The translations under genes were made by a program, and so were the position numbers. Source: CAMCXT01 sp040403315 (GTDB taxonomy: Bacteria; Bacteroidota; Bacteroidia; M30B66). Taken from it: a DNA stretch of 64,000 bases. The notes beneath the pieces were generated by a model, which was given only the letters and a program-made list of their open reading frames with translations, had not been told where the DNA came from and made no database searches. Location of the stretch: assembly GCA_040403315.1 (NCBI GenBank), contig JBBAKX010000001.1, positions 434,001-498,000 on the forward strand, written 5' to 3'. Positions 52,247 through 60,247 of the stretch are shown here, piece after piece. Within the stretch, counting starts at the first letter, position 1. Every line of letters begins with the position of its first letter.

Positions 52247-52267
52247 TTATTGCAATATTACGATTAA
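52247..52267. promoter_or_regulatory. Candidate ArsR operator
   Basis: An A+T-rich imperfect palindrome 14-34 bp upstream of arsR, with outer TTA/TAA half-sites and an AATATT centre. A TAAATTTA box lies between it and the arsR ATG. The position and composition fit ArsR operators; the symmetry is imperfect. Confidence 0.4.
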
Positions 52268-52317
52268 ATGAATTGCCACAATTAGTTTTTACAGTTTATT
52301 CCATGCATAAGGTGAGG

Positions 52318-52376
52318 GAAGAGTTCCGAAGGCCTCTTGTGACCACAAGTAAGCCAAGTCTCGAGGCTTGGAAATT
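52318..52376 (+). repeat. Palindrome-containing dispersed repeat, copy A
   Basis: First of four copies. Two hairpins are visible: CTTGTG-AC-CACAAG at 52336-52349 (perfect 6-bp stem) and CCAAGTC-TCGA-GGCTTGG at 52354-52371 (with one G-U pair). It aligns over about 55 bp with copies B and C, starting GAGTTCCGAAGG. It lies between arsR and the HEPN gene. Confidence 0.85.
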
Positions 52377-52425
52377 TAATTTGAATCCAAGCAATGCTTT
52401 TAAAATATAATTGGATTTGGCTTTC

Positions 52426-52749
52426 TTAAAGAGAATTTATAATGCCAATTACTTTACTCTTTAAATCAGGGAGGTCGTATTTAATTATTTCCCAAACCAA
52501 TCGTGTGTCAATTCCGAAGTATTCATGTACCAATACATTTCTTAATCCTTTTATATTACTCCATTCAATATCTGTGAATTGAGTCTTTAATTCTTCCGAA
52601 ATGTGATCACTTGCTTCTCCAATAATTTCCATTTGTTTTATGCAAGCAAATCTCATCATCGAATTATCTAGAAAAGTTTCAAAATCAACATTGAATAAAT
52701 ATGATTCAATCTCCACAATCGAATCTAGAATTATGGTTTAAGCGAGCCA
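52426..52749 (-). pseudogene. HEPN-domain toxin (HepT-like) with a 1-bp frameshift near the N-terminus
   Basis: The intact frame from a GTG near 52714 gives 96 residues of a DUF86/HepT HEPN protein with the RX4HXY motif RNVLVHEYF. In HepT the Arg/His are the RNase active site and the Tyr is AMPylated by the antitoxin. The family's first helix is missing from this frame. It is found in another frame starting at ATG 52747-52749: reading MARLNH there, then shifting at 52727-52731, gives HILDSIVEIESYLF, the expected start. One extra A/T pair (minus-strand CATAATTC rather than CATATTC) explains it. So the gene is frameshifted, or the base is an assembly error. It is 11 bp after the antitoxin gene. 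Confidence 0.8.
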
Positions 52750-52760
52750 TGTCTCCTAAT

Positions 52761-53054
52761 TTACCTCGCATAAATTAACTCCTTTTCGTTGTCAATAATG
52801 GGTTTTATGTGCTTCGATAAACTGCTTGAAGAAACCAAATCAACCTTCATGCTCAACAATCTTTCAAGATCATTCTGCATTTGAATAAAACCTAATCCTA
52901 TTCTTTGGGTGTAATCCAAGTCTACCAAAATATCAATGTCACTTTGATGATCGGCTTGCCCTCTAACAAATGAGCCAAAAAGATATGCTTTTAGTACTGG
53001 CCTAGTTCTAAAGTAATCTTTGATGGTCTCTAATTTTGTCTTCTCGAGGTTCAT
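52761..53054 (-). CDS. MNT-type nucleotidyltransferase antitoxin (MntA-like)
   Basis: A 97-residue minimal nucleotidyltransferase. The active site is FGSFVRG (Gly27-Ser28) followed by SDIDILVD with Asp39 and Asp41. In MntA-HepT pairs this enzyme AMPylates a Tyr of the HEPN toxin and neutralises it. The upstream GTG extension is rejected because an exact TACCTTTG box lies within it, 4 nt before the ATG at 53054. It precedes the HEPN gene, the usual order for this module. The pair is bracketed by repeat copies A and B. Confidence 0.88.
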   Translation of the reverse strand: MNLEKTKLETIKDYFRTRPVLKAYLFGSFVRGQADHQSDIDILVDLDYTQRIGLGFIQMQNDLERLLSMKVDLVSSSSLSKHIKPIIDNEKELIYAR

Positions 53055-53058
53055 AAAA

Positions 53059-53066
53059 CAAAGGTA
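53059..53066 (-). promoter_or_regulatory. Minus-7 box 4 nt before the MNT antitoxin start
   Basis: TACCTTTG on the minus strand, an exact TAnnTTTG, then TTTT and the ATG at 53054. It decides the start of the antitoxin. Confidence 0.6.
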
Positions 53067-53102
53067 AGTATTTATATAATGTTCTTTCTCCACGGCTCTC
53101 GC

Positions 53103-53158
53103 ACGAGTTTCGAAGGACTCTTGTGACTAAAGGTAATCCAATTCTCAAGACTTGAAAA
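53103..53158 (+). repeat. Palindrome-containing dispersed repeat, copy B
   Basis: Same orientation and layout as copy A: GAGTTTCGAAGGACTCTTGTGAC, then GGTAATCCAATTCTCAAGACTTG (only key parts are meant here: CGAAGGACTCTTGTGAC). The first hairpin is partly decayed. It lies 37 bp beyond the antitoxin promoter and forms a direct repeat with copy A around the HEPN/MNT pair. Confidence 0.85.
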
Positions 53159-53274
53159 ATTCCTAAAGATCAGTTGGAAAGGAAATGTCACAATCGATTT
53201 GCATTCCAATTGCCGCTCACAGTCGCAGACTCAATTTTACCATGAGTGTTTGCACTTAGTAAGGCGGTCAATGA

Positions 53275-53418
53275 TTAAACAACGGCATCGCTCGTCGTGC
53301 CTGGGCGCGTAACAAAGAAGCAATTATTGCCATCGAACGCGCCATGGAGCAAGAGCCGAAATTGAAGATTACTGTTCCGAATTTGGTGGATGATGAACTT
53401 CTAAATGGGTTGATTTAA
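53275..53418 (+). pseudogene. 3' fragment of a second hutU gene
   Basis: In frame from 53278 to the stop at 53416-53418 the 46 codons read NNGIARRAWARNKEAIIAIE..., the same as the end of hutU (27880-29934) for 39 codons up to NLVDD. The last seven codons differ (ELLNGLI against RLFDEI). Over those 39 codons there are six base differences, all silent. It has no 5' part: the frame is stopped at 53272-53274. It lies 117 bp after repeat copy B. The rest of the 380-bp spacer to 53478 holds nothing else recognisable. Confidence 0.92.
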
Positions 53419-53478
53419 GAGATTGATTTTCCCTTAGAAATCCATTTGTTGATGACCCTTCGTTGGGATTTGAACAAT

Positions 53479-54762
53479 CTACTTTCTACCCATCAAATAC
53501 TTGCCGTGCTTTCGCGATTGGTCGCTGAGCAAGGCTTGGTAGAAGTAAATTCCAGAGGCTAAAGAAACATTTAGCACTTGTTCGCCCATCACAAGGGCAT
53601 AATTTCCAATTAAGCGGCCGCTGGCATCAAAGAGCCTGAAAGTGCCTGAGTGACTGCTTCTAATCTGGATTTGACCATCAAGAGAGCCTGGGTTTGGATA
53701 AAGCACCAGCTCGCTGGCAGGTGCAATAGGAATGGTGGGCTTTTCTTTTACAAACAAAGTCAATGTATCCGCCTCTGCCCACCCGCATTCGTCGTGGCTT
53801 CTAACAAGGTAGGTAGTAGTTTGCGTTGGGCACAAAAGCGGATCTGCTCCAACACGAAAAACATTGTTGCTTCCTAAAATTTCCCACTTGTGTTCAGCTG
53901 GGTTTGGGTGAATATTATATGGCTCAACTTTGTAGCATTCGCCTATAGTAAATGTATCGTCTGGTGGCAACAAGAAAGTTGGTTCTGCATAGTAGATGTC
54001 GCTCACGTTGTCGAGTACTAGCGTTTCCCAACCAAAAACTGAAGCCCCGCTTAAACAAGGCAAACATGGATCATGGATCGCCACAAAAGAAATCAAATCG
54101 AAATTCTGTTCTGGTGTAAATTCAACGTCAATTTTTTTCCAAATCTTTTTGGTTAATGGCAATTGATTTAAAATGTATTGATTGATACTATTGGCCTTTC
54201 TAGCCTCCCAATCTCTAAAGTCATACACAAGATTTAATGTGCCCAGCATTAAGCTGAGAGTTGGAACAGGACTGAAGTATACAGTGTCAAACTCGCAACT
54301 GCCAATACTAGCATCAATAATTCTTTTTACAAGCGCAATAGAGTCTACTGTAGCATAAAGTGATATTTTGTATTTAATGACTTTTTTCAATTCACAAGGC
54401 AGAACTTGACTTACATTCCCTACCCTGTACACATCGAATGGATAAAGCTTCACTTCATTAAAGCAAACATACTTTGTTCCTTCTATGGGCTTTATTAGAG
54501 TGTCTACAGACCAACTACCGTATTCGCTGTTTAAGCACTCACCATCTTGTATCCATACAACATTGGAGCGTGAGAACCAATGATACAGGGTATCTCCAAT
54601 AAATGGAGTATAAAAATCCATCACATTAGGCTCAAGCCACGGCACTCCATTATTTACCTCAAACTCTTCGAAACTTCCATTCATAATGCGCATGGCCACC
54701 TGCTGGGCTTGGGCGGCCCAACAGGTGATCATACACAAAAATAAAATGATGCATTTTAGCAT
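53479..54762 (-). CDS. Secreted protein with T9SS sorting domain
   Basis: A 427-residue protein with signal peptide (residues 1-19, ending AAQAQ). Residues about 25-260 start with a NGSFEEFEV motif common at the start of lectin-like or carbohydrate-binding jelly-roll domains in Bacteroidota surface proteins (inference), and contain several Cys. A short Ig/PKD-like segment follows (about 275-345, PLLCPTQTTTYLVRSHDECGW). The last 80 residues are a T9SS type-A domain (LVLYPNPGSLDGQI...ASGIYFYQAL). The ATG shares a base with the stop of the gene upstream (TAATG), so the two are coupled. The protein's function is not known. Confidence 0.85.
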   Translation of the reverse strand: MLKCIILFLCMITCWAAQAQQVAMRIMNGSFEEFEVNNGVPWLEPNVMDFYTPFIGDTLYHWFSRSNVVWIQDGECLNSEYGSWSVDTLIKPIEGTKYVCFNEVKLYPFDVYRVGNVSQVLPCELKKVIKYKISLYATVDSIALVKRIIDASIGSCEFDTVYFSPVPTLSLMLGTLNLVYDFRDWEARKANSINQYILNQLPLTKKIWKKIDVEFTPEQNFDLISFVAIHDPCLPCLSGASVFGWETLVLDNVSDIYYAEPTFLLPPDDTFTIGECYKVEPYNIHPNPAEHKWEILGSNNVFRVGADPLLCPTQTTTYLVRSHDECGWAEADTLTLFVKEKPTIPIAPASELVLYPNPGSLDGQIQIRSSHSGTFRLFDASGRLIGNYALVMGEQVLNVSLASGIYFYQALLSDQSRKHGKYLMGRK

Positions 54763-55307
54763 TATTGTACAACTACCTTTTCTACTAGCGTTTTTCCGCT
54801 TGGCTCATAAATCTGCACAAAGTACAGGCCGCTGCCAAGCCGTTCTGCCAAAGTTAATTGTTCTTGAGCTTGAATCAAGGTTTTCTCTAAAACAACTTTG
54901 CCCGAAACAGATACGATGCGCAAGTAGCTTCCCGCTGCGTTTGTAATGACCAAAGGCTGGCCTTTCTCCAGAGGATTTGGAAAAATTTTGATTTCCTTTT
55001 GAACCTTTTCCTCTGCTTTTTGCTGCGCTAAACGTTGCATACCATATGCATTTTGGCAACTATCAGCATAATGAACAGGCAATACATTCAAACGAGAGTT
55101 TAACATGCTTCGCGCCACAAGAACAGCCTGCCCACCTTGAAAATAACAAGTTGAAGCAATTGAATGAAGCGTTTGAACATCCGTTTCTGAAAGGCTATCG
55201 CTACCAACTGCAAATGTTCTCAGGTAAATTTCTGTGGCTGTTTTTAAGTTTTGCTCCTGAAGTCGCTCGGGCAAAATTGAAGCACGTAGTACATTTAATT
55301 GCTGTTG
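54762..55307 (-). pseudogene. Severed C-terminal part (T9SS sorting domain) of the beta-helix protein upstream
   Basis: This stretch is in the same frame as the 1273-residue gene before it and is separated only by TAG at 55308-55310. It reads QQLNVLRASILPERLQEQN..., then a Cys-containing helical segment (STCYFQGGQ, YADSCQNAYG) and a T9SS type-A sorting domain (IKIFPNPLEKGQPLVI...GLYFVQIY). There is no ATG near its beginning and no promoter box seen; a TTG at 55272-55274 is the first near-start. So it is most simply the tail of one 1455-residue protein. It shares a base with the start of the gene at 53479-54762. Confidence 0.85.
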
Positions 55308-58300
55308 CTATTCCTCCGTAAGCAAACCACGCGATTGGATGCTATCTGCAATTGTTTGAAAGGCCCCGCTATTGCTTGCCTCTTTTGCTTGAAAGTAGGC
55401 TTGTAAAACGCTATCACCATCCAACAACTCAGGCGCTCCTTTCAAACTAGCATAGGCTTGCTCTTCCATCAAATACCGGGTATTGATGTCTTGTTGTTGC
55501 ATGAACTCCTCATCAGCCGCCACCTTGCGCAACCACTGCTTTTCTTGCTCGCTCCTGTATAGCGGATAATCGATTTCCTGACAAACCGTGAATGCAGGAT
55601 GATTGAAGGGGTTGACTTGAAAAACGGAGATTGGGGAGCTGCCTGCAGCGTTAAGTGGCATATTCACCATTGCAGGGTTTGGATTTTCAGAATTATTTGG
55701 ATTCAGTCCTGGCAAATACCATGGGCTTAAAGTACCATTGGAGGGTATTCCTCCATTGATTCTGGTAGAAAGCGTGTGAGCTTGGCCAATATTCCAGAAT
55801 TTATTGCCGCTTACGTTGCCTAGAGCGCCTTGTGGATACCATGGCGACCCAACAGGAAATACAGGGTGGCCTATGGGCCCCGTAAAGCCGCCATTATAAT
55901 AAACGAAACCATAATCACTGTCGTCGACCTTACAACCCACTATCCTACTGTTGGTATTGGCTCCTCTAAATGCATAAGCCCAGCCACAAGTAATTACGCT
56001 ATCGCATTGCAAAAATGGTCCGCTACATTCTTGAACATCAATCCCTTTAACTCGAGAGTTGTTGTCGTCGTTCCCAATTACTAGGTTATCAGCGATATGA
56101 GTATTAATACACGCAGAAACCTGAATGCCTGCTAATTCATAAATTGATTGAGATGACGGGATGAATGTTGCAGGATAATTGCTTACTCTATTTTCCTGAA
56201 TCTGCAGGCGGGTGCAGCTTCTTCCCACGATACCATGTGTAGCGTTGTTTACTTCATTGCGATATATCAAGTATCGTGAATGATTGTTTGCATTTTCGGC
56301 AAGGGTTCCGTCAACGTAAATTCCATAGTTTGAAGCAAAAGTTGTTGGCGAGAATTGATCGCAAGAAATTTGATTCTCTTCAATCCGAAATTGTGAAGCA
56401 GGATTGTTATTCAAATAAACACCAAAGCCATTTTGACTACTCATGTTGTTTCGTGCAATAATATTGTCAATCGACCTTCTTGCAAGCGTCCACCAAATTC
56501 CAGCAAAGCGAATATCTTCAAATGTATTTCCAATTATTTTTCCTGCAATTGATTCAGTTGCAGTTATACCCATGGAGCATTTAACGAAAGTATTACTTTC
56601 ATTTTCCCCATCATTACCAACTTGCATCACTTTGGGCTGATTCGCTGTAGAACGTATGTGAATACCAGTGCCAAAATAAACCGCGAATGATAGGTTTCCA
56701 GTGCCAGAAACAAAGAACGTATTGATGTTTAAAAACGCATTGTTATATGCTTCTAATCCTGATCGATCTACATATATGCCGTAGTTCAGATCATTGAATT
56801 CATTTCGCACTTGAATACTGCTTGCTTCACCAATAACAATCGACTCACAATCGGAAATGTAGATTCCTGTACCTTTATTCAAGGCGCTAAAATGACCTTG
56901 ATAAGGAATGGTCGACAACAAGTCTTCTAGACCTACAGCACGTTTCATCAAGTTCACATTTTGAAAAAGGCACTTATTCACAACACTACTTTGCTGGGTC
57001 ATATTCAAATATCCAATTCCAACCCAATTATCGTAAAAGCGACAGCCTACAATTTCATACACTGTGTTTTTTATCAAACGAATAGCGCATTTAGCATCAC
57101 TAAACGTTGAGTTAATTGCAACAAGGTTTTTGTCAGGCCCATCCGATACAATACCAGACCACAAATCGCTACCACAAGCCTTGAAATCAGAGTCTTCAAT
57201 GGTTAGTGTTACATTGTCTTGCAAATCCAATTGTGCATTGGTTCCTAAAAGCACATTTTGGCAATTGGTAAAAGTTGTATTTACATCGATATTTACTTGA
57301 CCATTCACTACCAAAACTGTATTACCAAGGTTTACGGTTCCAGTTGTAAACCCATTTGCAGTTAGCCATGTTGAAATATCTCCGCCATTGATGACGAGGG
57401 ATTGTTGTTCAACGCAGCAATATTGAAGCTCAAACAAATGCGTGCTTTTACATCCTTCTGATGAAGTTGTAGTAATAACAAAACTGCTCACTGTGTTTGG
57501 GTCATTGTCCCAAAACACAAACCAAGACGTCCCTCCTCCTGCTATAAATGTTCCGTTTTGAATACCACTCAACGTAAAGGTATAACCAGGGTATTGGCTA
57601 GCGTTTGTAATTGCATAAAGGTTGTTATTGCTGCATTCAGATGGCAACTCTGTTTGAAGGACATTATTAATTTCAAGAGTTGGTGGAATATAATCAGGTG
57701 AACTTAAAACTGGCTGTACAACTGCATTCTCGGTAATTGCTGGCCCAATGAAATTCACATCTGTTAATGTGAGAGTCGCAGTATATGTTGAGTTGTTTGG
57801 ATAAGTTACTAAAGGATTTGGATCCGAAGAACTAGATGGAGTTCCTCCGGGAAATGACCATTGATAATTGTACTGTATTTCACCACAATTCAGAACATTG
57901 GCTGAATATCGAACTTTGAAGTTGCACAAACGCTGAACTTCAATTTCAACCTCAGGTTCAATAGGATTTATTGTAATTGATTTTGTAATGCTACAACCGT
58001 TGTTAAGAACAAGAGTAACTGTAAATGGCGAATTATCAATTAATGTAAGTCCATTTAATTGAAGTGGGCTATTGTCATATAACTGATTACAAGCGTTCAT
58101 TGGCCAATTATCTATAACTCCAATCGGGCTGTAGGTCCAACAAACTTGGGAAGGTTGAATTCCAGTAGAGGGAATGTAGTTACTATAAATGTCTATTAGT
58201 TCTCCTAAACATGGCTGCTCATTACTTGCGGAAAGCTCGAATTCTGGAAATGGAGGGGATACAGTAAAACTGACCCCAAGATAAACTGGCTCTGTGCTAT

Positions 58301-59129
58301 TCGTCCATTGCCCTGTTGTCGTCAAATAAACATCTTTAGCAATATTTACAGTGTATAAGCCTGGTGCAGAAAAAACGTAGCTCAACGGATATGTAGATGA
58401 AAATCCAGTACTTGCAATTTGAATTGTTCCATTGGGGCCTTCAATGAACCATCTAATCCTTCTAGTTATTCCATTAGGATTGGGAGTTGAAGGATATTGA
58501 GATGCATAATATTCCGTTAACCCAAATGTCAACTCATCTCCTACGCAGTATAAATCATTAGGATTTGCGGCTCCACCATTAGCACTTGAAATAAATACCT
58601 GATGTTCATTTATATCTAAAAGACTAAATAAAACTTGTTCGTTAGAACTTGAAGAAAATTTTAAAAGAACATTAAAATATGGTTGAGATAGATTGAAAGA
58701 GCACTGACTTCCATTAATTATTGCGGTTGCAGAATCCAAAGGACTATTACAACTGGAATAGACCACTAGCTTAGAAAAAAGGTTGTTAGAATAAAAGTTT
58801 AATTGAACACTCTGAATTGTATCAGCACTAGAACAAATAAACCAAAATTCATTTGATCCATTAAACACTGAATCGGATTCAATTTGAGCAGGGTTTGTGC
58901 AAGAAGATTGGCCTTTAGCAGAAAAATCGAACAATAACAACAAAAGGAAAATGGAACTGAGAACCTTAACTGAAAAAGTTTGACGCCATCGCTTTTGTTT
59001 AATAGAATAGCGTTGAGAATTAGTTACCTTTTCAATCGAACAATTCTGTTCGATAGGCGGTTTTGAGCAAGAGATTATACTATTAAAAACAAATCCCAAT
59101 TTTCGATGTAAGCTGAAATCTGATAACAT
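55308..59129 (-). CDS. Giant surface protein with PKD-like and right-handed beta-helix regions, ended by an in-frame TAG before its sorting domain
   Basis: A 1273-residue protein. A signal-like hydrophobic run is at about residues 55-70 (VLSSIFLLLLLFDFSAKGQ), preceded by an unusually long N-region, so the true start may be internal. PKD/Ig-like domains follow (about 180-570, YQWSFPGGTPSSSSDPNP...). Residues about 600-1120 form a right-handed parallel beta-helix of short repeats (NTFEDIRFAGIWW, NEVNNATHGIVG, NRVSNYPATF). The C-terminal part (about 1180-1273) is helical. The frame continues past TAG into a T9SS domain, so as written it lacks a sorting signal. Upstream 59130-59410 is A+T-rich without a gene. 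Confidence 0.85.
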   Translation of the reverse strand: MLSDFSLHRKLGFVFNSIISCSKPPIEQNCSIEKVTNSQRYSIKQKRWRQTFSVKVLSSIFLLLLLFDFSAKGQSSCTNPAQIESDSVFNGSNEFWFICSSADTIQSVQLNFYSNNLFSKLVVYSSCNSPLDSATAIINGSQCSFNLSQPYFNVLLKFSSSSNEQVLFSLLDINEHQVFISSANGGAANPNDLYCVGDELTFGLTEYYASQYPSTPNPNGITRRIRWFIEGPNGTIQIASTGFSSTYPLSYVFSAPGLYTVNIAKDVYLTTTGQWTNSTEPVYLGVSFTVSPPFPEFELSASNEQPCLGELIDIYSNYIPSTGIQPSQVCWTYSPIGVIDNWPMNACNQLYDNSPLQLNGLTLIDNSPFTVTLVLNNGCSITKSITINPIEPEVEIEVQRLCNFKVRYSANVLNCGEIQYNYQWSFPGGTPSSSSDPNPLVTYPNNSTYTATLTLTDVNFIGPAITENAVVQPVLSSPDYIPPTLEINNVLQTELPSECSNNNLYAITNASQYPGYTFTLSGIQNGTFIAGGGTSWFVFWDNDPNTVSSFVITTTSSEGCKSTHLFELQYCCVEQQSLVINGGDISTWLTANGFTTGTVNLGNTVLVVNGQVNIDVNTTFTNCQNVLLGTNAQLDLQDNVTLTIEDSDFKACGSDLWSGIVSDGPDKNLVAINSTFSDAKCAIRLIKNTVYEIVGCRFYDNWVGIGYLNMTQQSSVVNKCLFQNVNLMKRAVGLEDLLSTIPYQGHFSALNKGTGIYISDCESIVIGEASSIQVRNEFNDLNYGIYVDRSGLEAYNNAFLNINTFFVSGTGNLSFAVYFGTGIHIRSTANQPKVMQVGNDGENESNTFVKCSMGITATESIAGKIIGNTFEDIRFAGIWWTLARRSIDNIIARNNMSSQNGFGVYLNNNPASQFRIEENQISCDQFSPTTFASNYGIYVDGTLAENANNHSRYLIYRNEVNNATHGIVGRSCTRLQIQENRVSNYPATFIPSSQSIYELAGIQVSACINTHIADNLVIGNDDNNSRVKGIDVQECSGPFLQCDSVITCGWAYAFRGANTNSRIVGCKVDDSDYGFVYYNGGFTGPIGHPVFPVGSPWYPQGALGNVSGNKFWNIGQAHTLSTRINGGIPSNGTLSPWYLPGLNPNNSENPNPAMVNMPLNAAGSSPISVFQVNPFNHPAFTVCQEIDYPLYRSEQEKQWLRKVAADEEFMQQQDINTRYLMEEQAYASLKGAPELLDGDSVLQAYFQAKEASNSGAFQTIADSIQSRGLLTEE

Positions 59130-59410
59130 ATATTAATTTATTAAGGTTTCTTAACCCATAAACATGGCAATCAACTTTATTGAAATCTATAATGCCTAAG
59201 TACTAACACCTGCTTTTGTTCAATGCTAAAAGCATATACTACACACAACAAAAATCACATTATTGATAAAATTCATAATTGTTTAACATAAACCAAATAA
59301 AATAGACCCTGATCCACCAAAGGGCAAATAGTATTATTGTTTTCGTGTACCCTCCCCCCTTGCTGTACAATAAATCTATAAAGAATGACTGAATTATTAA
59401 AGTCCATTAT
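59130..59410. other. A+T-rich spacer upstream of the beta-helix gene
   Basis: No frame that looks coding, no RNA gene, no clear terminator. It ends at repeat copy C. The gap from the beta-helix gene to the RelE-like gene is 449 bp in all, and repeats C and C-prime fill much of its right part. Confidence 0.5.
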
Positions 59411-59415
59411 GTAGC

Positions 59416-59473
59416 AAGAGTTCCGAAAGTCTCTTGTGACCGCAAGTAATCTAATTCTCCAGGCTTGGAAAAT
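59416..59473 (+). repeat. Palindrome-containing dispersed repeat, copy C
   Basis: GAGTTCCGAAAGTCTCTTGTG, then ACCGCAAGTAATCTAATTC and AGGCTTGG, aligning with copies A and B over about 55 bp and in the same orientation. It lies to the left of the RelE/RelB pair. Confidence 0.85.
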
Positions 59474-59510
59474 CACAATCTAAATTGTATTCTCAAATTA
59501 CACGCTCAAC

Positions 59511-59542
59511 AGAATTCGGTAGCCTCTTATGTTACTAAGTTT
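59511..59542 (+). repeat. Degenerate partial repeat, copy C-prime
   Basis: AGAATTCGGTAGCCTCTTATG and a following ACTAAG resemble the first half of copies A-C (GAGTTCCGAAGGCCTCTTGTG) with several changes. The second half is not found. It is between copy C and the RelE-like gene. The match is weaker than for the others. Confidence 0.45.
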
Positions 59543-59578
59543 CTTTTGAAGGACAATTAGAACGTGATCGACTGTATA

Positions 59579-59836
59579 TTACTTGTACACATCTTTTCGG
59601 TGTCTAACTCGACGAACTTCAACAATACGTATTGGCTCTTCTATGCAATAAATAACACGGTAGTCTCCCGTGCGAATTCTCCATAGTTCTTCTGAACTTC
59701 CTTTGATTTTAATCGCCCCATGAGGATGAGGATCTTTAGCTAGTTCATTAATCGCTAAAATCACACGTGCAAGTTGTTTCTGAGGAAGAAGCTGCAATTC
59801 CTTTTTTGCGCTTCGAGAAACGACAATAGTATACAC
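59579..59836 (-). CDS. RelE/ParE-family toxin
   Basis: An 85-residue protein of the RelE fold: VSRSAKKELQLLP near the N-terminus, GSSEELWRIRTGDYRVIYCI in the middle, and VRRVRHRKDVY at the end. The WRIRTGDYRVIY and HRKDVY basic motifs are typical of RelE mRNA-cleaving toxins, with the C-terminal Tyr/Arg in place. The GTG at 59834-59836 begins the fold at once (MYTIVVSRSA). It follows the antitoxin gene by 4 bp. The pair sits between repeat copies C and D. Confidence 0.9.
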   Translation of the reverse strand: MYTIVVSRSAKKELQLLPQKQLARVILAINELAKDPHPHGAIKIKGSSEELWRIRTGDYRVIYCIEEPIRIVEVRRVRHRKDVYK

Positions 59837-59840
59837 CCAA

Positions 59841-60029
59841 TTACTCTTTTGATTTAAGCTTCTTTTTTACTTGCTCCCATTCTTCTGTTGGCTCGTCTTT
59901 TCTATATTCAGCAACAATTGAGTCCAACAAATCTTCAACACCTTCTTGGCTCTCAACAATCGTTTTCAAATCAATTACAACTGCTTTTCTGCGGTTGTGA
60001 CTGTCGGTTATATAACTAACTCCTTTCAT
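59841..60029 (-). CDS. RelB/Phd-like antitoxin
   Basis: A 62-residue protein with a short N-terminal strand-turn part (GVSYITDSHNRRKAVVIDLKT), typical of Phd/YefM or RelB antitoxins that begin with an AbrB-like or RHH-like fold, followed by an acidic helical C-terminal half (EGVEDLLDSIVAEY, then WEQVKKKLKSKE) that would wrap the toxin. It precedes the RelE-like gene by 4 bp, the usual order, and has an exact TAATTTTG box 15 nt upstream. It would also repress the operon. Confidence 0.82.
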   Translation of the reverse strand: MKGVSYITDSHNRRKAVVIDLKTIVESQEGVEDLLDSIVAEYRKDEPTEEWEQVKKKLKSKE

Positions 60030-60044
60030 AATTAGACCTTTTCA

Positions 60045-60052
60045 CAAAATTA
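60045..60052 (-). promoter_or_regulatory. Minus-7 box of the RelB/RelE pair
   Basis: TAATTTTG on the minus strand, an exact TAnnTTTG, 15 nt before the ATG at 60029. Confidence 0.5.
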
Positions 60053-60125
60053 CTTTATTATTTCTTGTTCTCTCAATAGCTTTTTGGAGAAAACAATTAT
60101 CCCCAATTTGACAAAATACATCAGG

Positions 60126-60163
60126 TTTCACAAGTAATCCAAGTCTCAAGACTTGGAAATTTC
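60126..60163 (+). repeat. Palindrome-containing dispersed repeat, copy D (right half)
   Basis: CACAAGTAATCCAAGTCTC and AAGACTTGGAAATTTC correspond to the second half of copy A. The stem CCAAGTC-TCAA-GACTTGG (60139-60156) is perfect. The first half is missing. Same orientation as A-C; it forms the right border of the RelE/RelB module. Confidence 0.85.
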
Positions 60164-60247
60164 TCAATTAAAATAAATGCTACATGAAGTCATAGACATT
60201 ATTTACTTCTCCTCACAAGGCTCCCTTTGGTAAGTCTTTCGAGAACG

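Noticed and set aside
53275..53418. Recent local copy of hutU or an assembly duplicate
   Set aside because: Six silent differences and a different C-terminal tail show that the fragment came from a distinct hutU allele.
59273..59476. 67-codon frame on the minus strand
   Set aside because: It runs over repeat copy C in an A+T-rich spacer and has no recognisable protein features.
52318..60163. Integron attC sites
   Set aside because: The repeats are palindromic and flank small gene pairs, but I could not find the conserved R-box cores or an integrase in the window, so I do not call them attC.
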